From: Penicillium oxalicum
Taxonomy: Eukaryota > Ascomycota > Eurotiomycetes > Eurotiales > Aspergillaceae
Assembly (NCBI RefSeq): GCF_001723175.1
Contig: NC_064652.1
Span: forward strand, 868,001-932,000
Length of the DNA: 64,000 nt
Direction: 5' to 3'
This document shows, piece after piece, positions 10,656 to 21,756 of this stretch. Every line of letters starts with the position of its first letter. Positions within the stretch are counted from its first letter, which is position 1. The translations under genes were made by a program, and so were the position numbers. The notes beneath the pieces were generated by a model that made no database searches, had not been told where the DNA came from, and was given only the letters and a program-made list of their open reading frames with translations.

Positions 10656-12188
10656 TGTGATAAGAGAGAGAGAGAGAATTAATTGAAGCTTGCCAGTCAA
10701 ATGTAGTGTTACTGATACCCCAGAAGCAAGGTGAGCAAGCAACAGATGCACGGGTAAGATTCGAAAGAGGTAGAGAGCGAGAAAGTGGAAGAAGCGTTGC
10801 CTTTACAATCGATTTTGTCCACGGAAATCCTTGAATATTCAATTCCAAAATCATCGGAACCCCCTTAAAAGAACGTGGCATTAAGGATTCTCAATCTCCA
10901 TCATACTCAGAGTTTCGCACCATATCAGTCCTTACCGTCCCACTGCCTACGCATGACGCATCACTTCCAGACGGGATTCGTTCAGGTCGTCTACCCTTCA
11001 GTGCATTTCCATCTTTTCTCTCATTCTCCCAAGGTTCTCAGTCTCCCTGATGAGCAGGAACGAGCAGATAAGCGGCCATCTGTGGCGTGGGTCAGCTGGT
11101 CTGCTGCCAATCGCCATGTTCATGTTGGATGAGAACATGTCCAGTTCATCTGCTCAAATGCGCGCATTGTGGGGCCGTCTCGCGGGTGGAGTGGACTCTT
11201 CCAGAGAGGACCTTGGAAGAGATGCGGATCACGGTGCCATCATTCTCAATAATAATTTATTGAACGGTCTATCTGTATTAAGTTCTTAGTATCTAAGATA
11301 GACAAATGAAAGCGCGGTCGGGTCTTGGTCTGTTCTTCGGGTGATGTAAGTTGAGCATTCTCTCAGACAGAGCGTTGGGAAATCGTTCCGTCGCCAGATC
11401 AAAGTATAACACCAACGACAGAATGGATCTGGAACCGGGCGTTTCTTCCCTGGTGAGATTTATCCTCATATAAATGCAAACAAAGGGCTCGCCCATCTCG
11501 AACTGAGAGACGCATGGGACAGCAAGGCTGATGCGAGAAAAGAAAAAAAAAGCATAAACTAGATTTGGTTGGCATGGTGTATAGTAGATTAGAGAAGTTG
11601 GGGAAGGGGGCGTTCAGCCTCGAGTATAGGATCTCTTTGTAAAGATGCGTTTTGAGTAATCTTCGATGCTGCATTTGACGGAAGCTATGTTCTAAGATTA
11701 CATCCACGATGTCTCAGAATTAGCATAGTCTATTTCCATCGGGTATGAAATTCAGGCGAAAGTTAAAACTCACCAAAGCTACTTGATGCCTCCAGGCCAA
11801 CGAGTCTCCGGGTTTTCCCAAAGCGGTTAGTGCCAGATCGGAGCTCCCGCGCTCTCTTTTTGGCCTCACGGGATCTTCATCGGCGCGCAACTTGGCACAT
11901 CGACTTCCCAACCTCCACCTCATCTCTCCACCGCGCTCTCTCGAGATACTAGGTTACTGACCTCGCATTGTGCCAAGAGCTGATCCTCCGGCGTGAAGAT
12001 TCTCGTCTGCGAAGCAACCATTATCCGTCAGCCAACGGGAACGAACCCTCTTGAAAGCCGCCGGATTCAATTTCACTCCGTGGCACGCGAGTTGGTCGAA
12101 GTGGAACGGATCACGCACAGTTCGCCGCTTCTCCATCTCCAGTGCAGCTTCCTCCTCCCCCGTCTCCATCTGAGACCCCATCTTTCAC
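10656..12188. other. intergenic, no gene seen
   Basis: About 1.5 kb between the divergent unknown gene and TAF9. A GA repeat (about 10661-10676) lies just upstream of the unknown gene. Only short openings without splice logic or family resemblance are present. Confidence 0.55.
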
Positions 12189-13103
12189 ATGGCTTCTGTC
12201 GGCCAGCCACAAGGCTCTGCGCCTGCCACGCAACCTCTCACACCCCCCGCTGAAAATGCCACGACGAATGGCGTCTCCGCTCCCGCCGCAGCCACGACGG
12301 CCTCCCAAGGCGTCGCGCCCACATCGGCCATTGCGCCGACCACGTCGACCGCAAAACCGTCCCACGTCCCGGGGACGTCTCTTCAAGATAGTGGCAAATC
12401 ACGACGGCCGCGCGATGTCCGCCTCGTTCACATGCTCCTCGCTTCCCTCGGCGTCACCGCCTATCAAGACCGTGTGCCCCTGCAATTGCTCGACTTTGCC
12501 TACCGCTACACATCAAACGTGCTTCAAGACGCCGTGCACCTGGCCACAGAGGGCTATGCAGCGGCGATCCCTGATACCACGGGGACTGGCAAGGGTGCGC
12601 CCTCCGCCGAGACGAACGGTGTCTCGCTACAGGCGCTACGACTCAGCATTGCCTCTCGGTTACACTATCAATTTCAGACGGGGCTGCCAAAGGAGTTCCT
12701 GATGGATGTGGCGTCGGAACGTAACCGTATCGCGTTGCCCGGTGTATCAAGAGGATTCGACCCCGCCGCGGGGGGTGCGAACGGGAATCCGGCGGCGGCC
12801 AATGCAAACCAGAGCATTATGATGGCTGGTATGCGATTGCCTCCTGAGCGATTCTGTCTCACCGGCACTGGGTGGAATATGAAGGATGAGTGGGATAGTG
12901 AAGGAGAGGAAGAAGAGGAAGAGTTGCCCGATGCGCCGCAGCAGCAGGTCAAGGGCCCGGAGACGTCGAGGGCGGGTGAAGGCGAGGAAGAGGGCGGAGA
13001 TGAAGATGAGGGTGATGGGAAGATGGAGGATATCTTCGGCGAGGATACCGCCATGGGGGAAGCGGGTGATGGGGACGGGGACCAGAAGATGGGCGATGCC
13101 TAA
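12189..13103 (+). CDS. TAF9: TFIID/SAGA subunit TAF9
   Basis: Single exon, 304 aa. TAF9 is a histone-fold subunit shared by TFIID and the SAGA coactivator; it pairs with TAF6 in the nucleus. The first 70 residues are a low-complexity Ala/Thr/Pro region. The histone fold follows at about 72-165, beginning RPRDVRLVHMLLASLGVTAY. It continues with LLDFAYRYTSNVLQDA and ends with the conserved KEFLMDVASERNRIALP segment (about 168-183). Between the second and third helices there is an insert of roughly 20 residues rich in Gly/Thr, not present in the animal protein and common in filamentous fungi. The C-terminal 70 residues are strongly acidic (runs of Glu and Asp). It is convergent with CMC1. Confidence 0.92.
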   Translation: MASVGQPQGSAPATQPLTPPAENATTNGVSAPAAATTASQGVAPTSAIAPTTSTAKPSHVPGTSLQDSGKSRRPRDVRLVHMLLASLGVTAYQDRVPLQLLDFAYRYTSNVLQDAVHLATEGYAAAIPDTTGTGKGAPSAETNGVSLQALRLSIASRLHYQFQTGLPKEFLMDVASERNRIALPGVSRGFDPAAGGANGNPAAANANQSIMMAGMRLPPERFCLTGTGWNMKDEWDSEGEEEEEELPDAPQQQVKGPETSRAGEGEEEGGDEDEGDGKMEDIFGEDTAMGEAGDGDGDQKMGDA

Positions 13104-13932
13104 TATAATTCTCATGGAGATATTGCTCGTCCTCTTCCATCAAGTACGAGGAACTCAATACTTCCCTGTCGCTTATTGTTTTGATTGTTTTTCAGTCAAT
13201 CTTGAGGGAACCAAGCGGCGTTATTGGCGTGTGGTGTTCCCATTGACATTGAAACTGCCGACAGAGAAGGCGTACGTTGACTTAAATTCCGAACTAAGAT
13301 CAGACATGCATCACAGGCACTGATGAGTTGATGGGTGCTCAAGATAGTGGGGACTAAGAAGAAAAAAGAGATTTTCAGAAGCAAGCATTCACGCCTAGGA
13401 CACAGGCTACATGAAAAATATAAGTACAGACTCAATTGAGTATTGTCCCTCGGCTCCGAATCCAGATCAATCAGACAAGCAGATGGGATGTGAAGCAAGG
13501 GTCGAGGGGGAAAAAAAGAGAACAAGATACGTATGCCCGTAAAAACGCCGTGGTGGAATCCCTTAATACGCCATGAGGAGAGAGAACGTGCCAAGTCTAT
13601 CCGCTCGCTCGCTATTGAACCACTGCATCGAGAAACATAGCGCAATATCGACACACGCCACCGTCGCCGTAAAATTCTCGACTCATCAAGAGTCAAGAGT
13701 CTCGAAATGGCTTCGGACCCGGCCCCGATGCCAAATCGCAACCCGGGAGCACCTGTAGAGCCCGAGCTTGCAAAGCAGAACAAGCAAAGGAAGCTGGTTG
13801 GGGCATGGCTCCAGACATCAAGACACCCTCGATATACACAGTATCACAGTATGCCCTCGGCAGAAATATCTCGCAATCGACTGATGATTGTTAACAAGGA
13901 ACAAAAGAGGAATGTGCAGCCTTGCGATGAGG
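13104..13932. other. convergent 3' spacer
   Basis: 829 bases between the 3' ends of TAF9 and CMC1. Only short openings are seen, with no sign of a gene. Confidence 0.55.
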
Positions 13933-14547
13933 TCATTTTCCTTCACTCTGCTGCTGCTGTCTCCTTCGCTCCTCGTCCTGACGCATCATTGTGATAACTT
14001 CGGCTCGGCGCTGCTCCACACGTTTCAATTCCTCTTCTTTGACACGACGTCGCTCTTCGTATGTTGCGAACCACTCCTCTCGAGCTCGGTCTTCCTCTTC
14101 CCTATTGTTGGCGTGTGTGACCATGCACGCATTCATGGCGAGTCGCTGCTGTCGACAGACCCATGTCGCAGTGACGGTTCGATTGACAGCACACTCAGCG
14201 AAGGCTGTTTACGGAGGAAAGTTAGCAAAGCTGCAAACTCACTTGCGCATCATTCAGCGAAAAGAACGAGAAAAAAAACACCATGCCCTCGACAGAAGCG
14301 ACTGGATCGCGCTTTCACGCAGAGAGAGGCATTCGCGTTCGGATTGAGCCAGGTTCATTTGGCTCCACCAATCAACTAGGTACGAACCTTTGATTTCCGG
14401 GGCACAGCGAGCTCGTACGCGCTTGTAGTACAATTGCTTCACTTCCTGCTCTTGAGAGGCCGACAAAGGTAATGGATTCCGGAAGTTGTATTTTTTGGTC
14501 ACGGGAATTGTCGCGGAAGGGTCGGAAGATTCTGACGTGGAAGCCAT
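13933..14547 (-). CDS. CMC1: twin CX9C mitochondrial protein, COX assembly (Cmc1 family)
   Basis: Two exons on the minus strand (14547-14388, 14204-13933) give 143 aa; the 183-nt intron has a GTTCGT donor and ends AACAG. Cmc1 proteins sit in the mitochondrial intermembrane space and help assemble cytochrome c oxidase. Two exact CX9C pairs are visible: Cys48/Cys58 and Cys70/Cys80. This is the signature of proteins imported and oxidised by the Mia40 pathway, so no presequence is expected and none is seen. The intron splits the first CX9C, and the joined frame restores it, which supports the splice. The tail after residue 85 is a highly charged helix ending in a Gln run. It diverges from UTP11 with a 515-base shared upstream region. 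Confidence 0.88.
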
Positions 14548-15062
14548 TTTATTAATTTGGCTCGACCAGTTGAGGATCGAGGTCGCGGAGAGAAATCAGA
14601 AGGTCGGAGAGGAGACGGAAAGATTGATCTGATCCGGTAGAGCTTGTACTGAGGGAGAGACGGATTTGCCCACGAGTCATGGAATAGCGATGGCACCGAG
14701 CTAGACAGGATTGATGAATCGGATGAGCAGCAAGTGAAGGCTCCACGTGTAGAGCGATTGCTGGTCGTGCGAGAAGGCGGGAGCTGAGGGGGGGGCGTGG
14801 CAGGACCTGGCGATGCGGAGTTGAAGAGGATCCCAAGATCGGGCGGAGAGCAGCAAAGGCGGGAAGCAGAAAAAAAAAACTTCCGCATGATACAACCTTC
14901 CCCGTCTACATCGCACCACTTTGTCAAGGCGACCATTCTTTTGAATCGTGGATTTTTCCCCTTCTCGTTCAAGGGACTCTGGGCTTAGGATTTTGTGATC
15001 TCTGCCACATTACCATATATCCTCAACTTCCGTCAAAATCGTCGACTTCTCCAACCTTCATC
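14548..15062. promoter_or_regulatory. shared divergent promoter CMC1/UTP11
   Basis: 515 bases separate the start codons of two divergent genes, so both promoters must lie here. No TATA box or clear operator was recognised. There is an A run near 14870. The assignment rests on position alone. Confidence 0.6.
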
Positions 15063-16067
15063 ATGTCGTCGATGCGAAATGCCGTCCAGCGGCGCCAACA
15101 TCGTGAGCGTGGCCAGCTCGAAGGCCGTGAGAAATGGGGTCTTCTTGAGAAACACAAGGTCGGTCAGACTCTTTGTATGATTCAGCGCTTGGAAAGGCGA
15201 CGAGTCCGCGGACCGTCAAGTCAGAATGAAGGTTACTAAATTATATCCATGCATTAGGACTATTCGCTTCGCGCAAAAGATTACAATGAGAAGAAAGCCA
15301 AGTTGAAGCGCCTGCAAGAGAAGGCCAAGGACCGTAATCCTGAAGAATTCTACTTTGGCATGGTCGGATCGAAGAATGCACAGCAAGGAAAGCATGGACG
15401 GGGTGTGGGTGTCTCTCGCGATTCAGCCGCTGCGCGCGGGCTCAGCCACGACGCAATCAAGCTGCTCAAGACGCAGGACCAGAACTATCTACGCACCGTG
15501 GGAGAGCGGATACGTCGTCAAATCGAGCGTCTCGAGCGCGATGTGCAATTGCAAGAAGGCATGAACACGGCTCTTGGGGTCAAGTCCAAGAAGAAGGAGC
15601 AAGATATGGACGAGGATGACGACGGGGACGACTTTGATGGCTTCGATGGCCTGGACGATGATTTCGACTTTGGCGCCCCCGTGGCTCCTAAGCCCCGCAA
15701 AGTTGTATTTGCAGACGATAAGGGAGTGCAACAAAGTATGGCGCAGCAGCACGATGCGGAGGACTCGGACGGCATGGATGAGGATTCGGATCAGGATCAG
15801 AACGCGGCAGAGTCATCCAAATTGCGGAAAACGCCCAAGCAACTGGCCGCAGAGAAGGAAGCTATGCGTGAAGCCCGTCGCGCCCGCAAGATTCGAAAAC
15901 GGGTTACGGAAGGCCGTGAAAACAAGCTGGCGGCGCTGCGGAGGCAATATGCTGAGATTCAGAAGGCTGAGAGGGAAGTCGAGCTGCAACGGGGCAAGAT
16001 GGATCGGTCGGTGGGAGGGACCAACAAGCACGGCCTCAAGTGGAAGGTTCGTGAGCGCAAGCGCTAA
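15063..16067 (+). CDS. UTP11: U3 snoRNA-associated protein UTP11
   Basis: Two exons (15063-15158, 15258-16067) give 301 aa; the 99-nt intron has a GTCGGT donor. Utp11 is part of the small-subunit processome in the nucleolus and is needed for 18S rRNA maturation. The start MSSMRNAVQRRQHRERGQ, the GLLEKHKDYSLRAKDYNEKK segment across the splice, and NPEEFYFGM are family hallmarks. A central acidic stretch (about residues 115-175) carries many Asp/Glu. A basic coiled region and a C-terminal GGTNKHGLKWKVRERKR complete the protein. The first exon (32 codons) is needed for the family N-terminus, which fixes the start. It diverges from CMC1. Confidence 0.95.
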
Positions 16068-17209
16068 ACACGTTGCAGCACCTATCCCTTTCCGTTTTCC
16101 AAAAGACTTGTTTGTGAAGAGGACGAAGTCGTGGTCGTCAATCCAGCGACCCAATATTTTTTCCCCGTTGCACCCTTTCTCCTTTTTTTCTTCATGATTC
16201 CACATCTTGTACCGATACCAGCATAGACGGGGAGTTCCAGGCGCATCGCATACCGCACAATGTTTGAGGCTAGAAATGCTACCAATCAGTGCATGTCCAG
16301 TCTCTGGTCAATAAGGTTATCCATGGCTGCCGCCATCTTCCATACCCACGCAATACCGCTCTTGAGTTGCTGGAAATACGCGTGGACCAAAGATCCCCTT
16401 TCTTTTTAAGTGGCCAATGCCAATTGAAAGTCTATATCTAAGTACAAGTATATTAAAAGACTTGCTTGACAAAATTCAGCTACGAATCGGTCCAATTGAC
16501 CACACTCGCGTTGACGATGACGAAAAGGCATAATGGATACACTGTCTTGTCCAACTCCAATTGAGTCTTCGGCATTGTCAACATTTTGTCACGAAAGCAG
16601 CGTGCCAATGTACCCTGGACCGGTGAATACCAAATCAATTGCCTAGACTCATTGGTCGTGCTGTCAGCGGGTCAGCAATTTGGCAGGCTAAAGACTCTAC
16701 TAGCTCCTCGCGGAGATGAGATCAACTCGATCCTTCAATGTCCATTACTCACTGACCAAGTCTCGGTAAATTCAAAGTTTTCGTGTGGCTGAGTCTCGAA
16801 AAGAGTTCAAATAATAGGACACTGCATGTATGTTTACGTACTGCGTTGAAGTCATGAACTGTCATAATCATGTATACTCCTTATTCCGCGGACATGCCCG
16901 CGGAAGTAGGATTGTCAGCATCACCAGCCTCTTGCGGGGAATCAGTGGGATGCAGATTGTTGATTGATAATTCGTGCTGACTAATACCCTCTCGTCCACT
17001 GGCAGGTCCCGTGAAAGTCACGAGTGGATCTCGAATTGGTTATCAGTTCCATCGGCCGGTCACGTATCGCCACCCCTCACTTTGATCATCGTGAACTTTC
17101 TTTTTTTTTCCCTCTCACCCAGCCGTTCCTCAAGAGAGAGTGTGCACCCTCGGGCATCCATTTTCTTTGACGGTCCACAATTCCACATTCCTGCATCGCT
17201 ATTTCAATC
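16068..17209. other. intergenic, no gene seen
   Basis: About 1.1 kb between UTP11 and DRE2 on the same strand. The end nearest DRE2 is pyrimidine-rich (TTTTTTTTTCCCTCTC around 17100), a common fungal promoter texture. Nothing else was recognised. Confidence 0.55.
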
Positions 17210-18281
17210 ATGGCACCTTCCATCGTGACCATCGACAACAGCGACGACTTCGGCATGGACGCTTCAGCTCAGCCCCTCGATGCCCCGCGCACGCTTCTTC
17301 TCGCTCCCCCCTCCATCGCCGCCCACGAGGAGAAACTCCACGCCCTCTTCACCACATTTGATCGCCAATCAACTGATCTGCAAATGCTGGATCGTCTCTC
17401 TGCTGGCCTTGTGAAGCTCTCTCCCAACACTTACTCACACGTTCACCTCCTCACCGATACCGACGGCTCGAGACGCACCGAGGCTCTTCAATTGCTGACT
17501 CGGGATGTGTATACCACCCTCGTGCCGGCCATGAAGCCTGGTGCCAAGTTGCAGACACAGGATAAGCCATTGACAGCGGCGGATTCCATGGAGGCCATCA
17601 TGGCCGGATTGGTGCAGAATGAGACTGGATTCGAAAAGCCAAACTTTGAGCAAGCCTCGGTCGTCCCGCTCAAGTTGGGTGGTCGCAAGAAGAAGACGAC
17701 CGGTCTGACAGGGATCATGGGCAGCTTTGCGGCTCCAGCTAGCGTGGAGACCAACACCAAGCCTCAGACGGACAATAATGATGACGACGACGAATTGATC
17801 AATGAAGATTCCCTCCTCGACGAAGAAGATTTCACGAGACCCATTGTACCTCGTAAGTGTCTCCCTGGCAATCCTTGAACATCCCTGATTTCTATGCTTC
17901 TGTCGACAGCACTGCAGTGTGATCCTCTTTGCTAACCCGGTGCCCTCTCTTTGCTCTGCTATCTTTCCAGCTCCAGAGTGCCAGCCCAAGACCGGTCGGA
18001 GGCGACGTGCCTGCAAGGACTGCACCTGCGGTCTCGCCGATCGTCTCGAGGCGGAAGATCGAGAGCGCCGCAAGAACGCCGACAAGCAGCTGAACGTTCT
18101 CAAGCTCCAGTCCGACGATCTGGCTGAGCTCGATTTCACCGTCCAGGGCAAGCAGACCGGCTCCTGCGGGAGCTGTGCTTTGGGCGACGCTTTCCGCTGC
18201 GCCGGTTGTCCGTACCTTGGTCTCCCGGCTTTCAAACCAGGCCAGGAGGTACAGATTTTGAACGACGTTGCCCAGTTATAA
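17210..18281 (+). CDS. DRE2: Fe-S cluster assembly protein Dre2 (anamorsin)
   Basis: Two exons (17210-17852, 17971-18281) give 317 aa; the 118-nt intron has a GTAAGT donor and CCAG acceptor. Dre2 is the electron carrier that, with the diflavin reductase Tah18, feeds early cytosolic iron-sulfur cluster assembly. The N-terminal methyltransferase-like domain (about 1-150) is followed by an acidic linker. The first metal motif is Cys218, Cys229, Cys232, Cys234 (CX10CX2CXC, [2Fe-2S] type). The second is Cys280, Cys283, Cys291, Cys294 (CX2CX7CX2C). All eight cysteines expected for the family are present, and all lie in exon 2. The length is normal for fungi. It is convergent with HIS4. Confidence 0.95.
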
Positions 18282-18976
18282 GACTTTTTTTTTTTTTTTC
18301 CGGTTTCCTATCGTCCGGATTTCCATTCTCACTCAAATTTGAGAATGGAGGATCACGTCCCGGTCCAGAGTCCAACAGCACGTTTCCCTCGGCGGACGTC
18401 ATTCTTTTTTGGTTTCCTTTTATTTTTTTTCTTTTCCCTTGACCATTTTTCGGTTTCATTTTTGCATTTGTGATTTTTGTTTTTGATACCTTTATAGAGA
18501 TACCTCATTGGGGAACATGGCTTGTATCCCGCATCTTGAATCCACACCATTTTTACACCTTTCGCACTTACTGTGTTCTCAGTTACATAAAGCCCTTTCG
18601 CAGTACCCTCGCCATGTAATTAGAATAGTTGGGTAAGATCGTGCTAACCCTGCTATTCCACATCCATGTAAAAAGAAATGCATCCACATTCATCAGACCA
18701 TGCAACCGATTGGGTTCCGAGTAGGTTTGTTAGCATGGGAACCAGTAAGTGATGACCTTTAGACTTGAATGCTCGAGAAAAGGAACCTGAGAGCTGGTGA
18801 CTTGAGAATATTCATGACTCGCTGGAAAACGTTATTGACAACCTTTTTTCGAAACCCTTCTTTTCGTTGTCTAAAGCCCGTCGTGCAATCATATGGGAAG
18901 GAAACATAACCACAAACAAACGTTCCGAAACACAAAAATGAAAGACACTTTGCCCACGAAGACTCGCGGGTTTCGC
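18282..18976. other. convergent 3' spacer with an inverted repeat
   Basis: 695 bases between the 3' ends of DRE2 and HIS4. A T run follows the DRE2 stop. At 18323-18348 there is a perfect 9-base inverted repeat (CCATTCTCA/TGAGAATGG) with an 8-base loop, which could form a hairpin in the DRE2 3' UTR. No gene is seen. Confidence 0.5.
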
Positions 18977-21756
18977 TTACAAGCGGTCCTTGTTCATCTG
19001 CGCAACGCGGATGCTGACAGCCCGCTTGTGGGCGTCTAGGCCTTCAACGGCGGCCAGGGTCTCGACCGTCTTGGCGAGCTTCAGCAGACCATCCGCAGTG
19101 AGGTTAGAGCTTGTGATGTGCTTGAGATACGAGCCAAGGTTGACACCGGAGTATTGCTTGGCGTAGCCGTAGGTGGCTGGAGGACAGGATTAGTTTGGAT
19201 TCAAAAGAAAGATAGAGAGAAAAACACGAATAGACGGATGAAAATGAGAAAGGAAGAAGTGACTTACGGAGAGAGTGGTTCACACCGGCAGAGTAGTCAC
19301 CGACGCTCTCGGGGGTCCAGGGACCGATGAACACGCTGCCAGCATTGAAGACTTGCTCGACGACGGCCTCTGGCTGATCGACTTGGAGGATCAAGTGCTC
19401 AGGGGCATACTCATTGCTGAGAATCATGGCTTCGTTGATATCACGGACCACGAAGGTGACCGAGTGGGCCAGAGACCCGCGGACAATGTCCACTCGGGGA
19501 AGCGCCTTAGCCTGCGTGTCAACCTCATCCTCAATTGCCCGCAGCTGTTCCTCATTGAGATCGACGGCGATCAGGATGACCTGAGAGTCAACACCGTGCT
19601 CAGCCTGGCTCAAGAGGTCGGAGGCAACAAAGGCGGGATTGGCGGTCTTATCGGCAATGACAAGAACCTCACTAGGGCCGGCAGGCATGTCAATGCTCAC
19701 ACCGGCAGAGGTGTCGTTGGAGACAAACATCTTCGCCGCAGTCACAAACTGGTTGCCAGGGCCAAGGATCTTGTCGACCTTGGTGACGGACTCGGTGCCG
19801 TAAGCCATCGCAGCCACGGCCTGGGCACCACCGGCCAAAACAATGCTCTCCGCACCGACCTTGTGAGCGACGTAGACGATCTCGGGTGAAATGCTACCGT
19901 CCGCCCGGGGAGGGGAGGCAAGCACGATCTTCTGGCAGCCGGCAACCATGGCTGGAACACCCAGCATCATAGCGGTGGAAGGCAGCACGGCCGTGCCGCC
20001 GGGGACATACAATCCGACGCGCTCAATCGGCCGCGAGAAGCGAGAGCAAACGACGCCGGGCATGGTCTCCATCCTCAGGGTATCATTGCTGCTCTTCTGC
20101 GCGGTGTGGAATCGCTGGATGTTGCCGATGCTCACGTCGATGGCCTCTTGCACATCGGGTGTTAGCTTCATCAGCTCGGCGGGGAAAGGAGCCTTGATCA
20201 CAGGCGAGGTGAGCGAGGTCGCCCTCTCAAACTTGTGGGTGTACTTGAGGACAGCAGCGTCGCCGCCATCGCGCACATCCTGGATGATGGGCTTTACCAA
20301 CGCCACAATGGCATCGTTGGACTTTTGCGCAGGACGCTTCAAGAATTCCTTGACCTCGGTGATGGGGGTTTCGGAAGTATAGACACGCTTCATCTCCATG
20401 CGCGTTTCTTGCTCAACGACGGGAGCAGGGGCGGGAGCAGGCGCTGAGGCGGCTTCCGTGGTCGAGGCCGGCGCCAGGCCAGCCTTCTCGGCCCAAGGAC
20501 CCTTGGCGTCGCCCTTGCGCCGCTTCACCTTGAGGCTCTTGAGGTCCAGGTTGCGCTCGATGTCCTCCAAAGAGACGCCAGCGGCCGTACACTTGGTCAG
20601 GGCAAAGTAGAAGAGATCGGCAGCCTCAAAAGCGATCTCCTCCTTGGTCGTGGCTCGACACAGCTCCTCAGCCTCCTCCATGATTTTAGCTTCGACGAGC
20701 TTGGGTTCATTGAACAGGCGAGCAGTGTACGATCCAGCCGGAGCATCGGCCTTGCGGGCGAGAAGGGTCTTTTGAAGACGCGACAGGCCGGTGGAGGTGC
20801 CAAAACACGAGTCGGTGCCAAGGTGGCAGAAACCTAGAAATGAGTCACCAAGAGTTAGCTAGATCAAGCATTGTTTTGGAGGGGCTCCACTGATGAAGGG
20901 TAGGGCTCAACTGACCTCGTCCAGTCTGCTTCACCACAAAGACCAGGCAGTCTGCGTCACAGTCATAGCCAATGCGAATCAACTCCTGAGTGTCGCCACT
21001 GGATTGACCCTTGTACCACAGACCACGCTTCCGACTCTGGTATACCCCGGTTCCGGTGCGGAGCGCCTCTGCAATACTCTCGTCACTGCTCCAGACCACT
21101 CCGAGACATGAGCCTCGCTCGTCTGTCACGGATGTAGCATAGAGACCGTTTGACTGGTCGGTCACTGCGCGCGCGGCAATCAACTTGGCCGCAGAGATCT
21201 GACCTGCCGCATCACGCTCCACAGTCAATGTCTCCGAAGACAGGATGGCAATGGCTCCCTTTTGTGCGACCTCGCCGATGGCATCCTCAGAAACAGCCTG
21301 GTTATCCAACACTGTGAACAGGCGAGATGAGTCTGTACTGATGTTCAACTTGCTCGCCGCAGTGGAAACCGCGGGTGTGGCCACGCTGACATCGTTCCGT
21401 TCGGTGGCGTCTGAAGCAATCCATTGCTGCAAGGAATCGATCTGGGATTCTGTGGCGGCGGAGACCAGTAGCCTTGAAGAGGGGACGGACTGCTCCTGGG
21501 AAAGGACGGTCAATTGGTCCAGAGTGATGAGAATCTTGGCGGCCCCGGCATTGAGGATATCCACGAGATCTCCGGTGGAGGAGATGGCTGTCGCATCGAC
21601 GTAGACATCGAGCTGTCTGAAATTCTGGCGCAAGAACTGCTCCACCTCCGCAAGAGTTGACACCTTGACCAGCACTCGGCCAAAGTAGGCAATCTGCTTT
21701 AGAGAGAGGCCGGAGGTGGGGTTGGAGGGGTAGGCGACCAGGAAGGGTGTGGCCAT
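18977..21756 (-). CDS. HIS4: trifunctional histidine biosynthesis protein HIS4
   Basis: Three exons on the minus strand (21756-20916, 20833-19268, 19176-18977) give 868 aa; introns are 82 and 91 nt. This is the fused fungal enzyme for steps 2, 3, 9 and 10 of histidine synthesis. After an N-terminal region of about 200 residues comes the phosphoribosyl-AMP cyclohydrolase part. Its zinc cysteines are Cys266, Cys270 (CDADC) and Cys283 (GRGFCH), the last pair bridged by the first intron. Phosphoribosyl-ATP pyrophosphohydrolase follows (KIMEEAEELCRATTKEEIAFEAADLFYF). An Ala/Pro linker leads to histidinol dehydrogenase, with AGPSEVLVIAD, SQAEHG and YAPEHL. The last exon supplies the expected C-terminus. 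The order and length match fungal HIS4/his-3 proteins. The final residues KDRL are not a retention signal. Confidence 0.96.
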
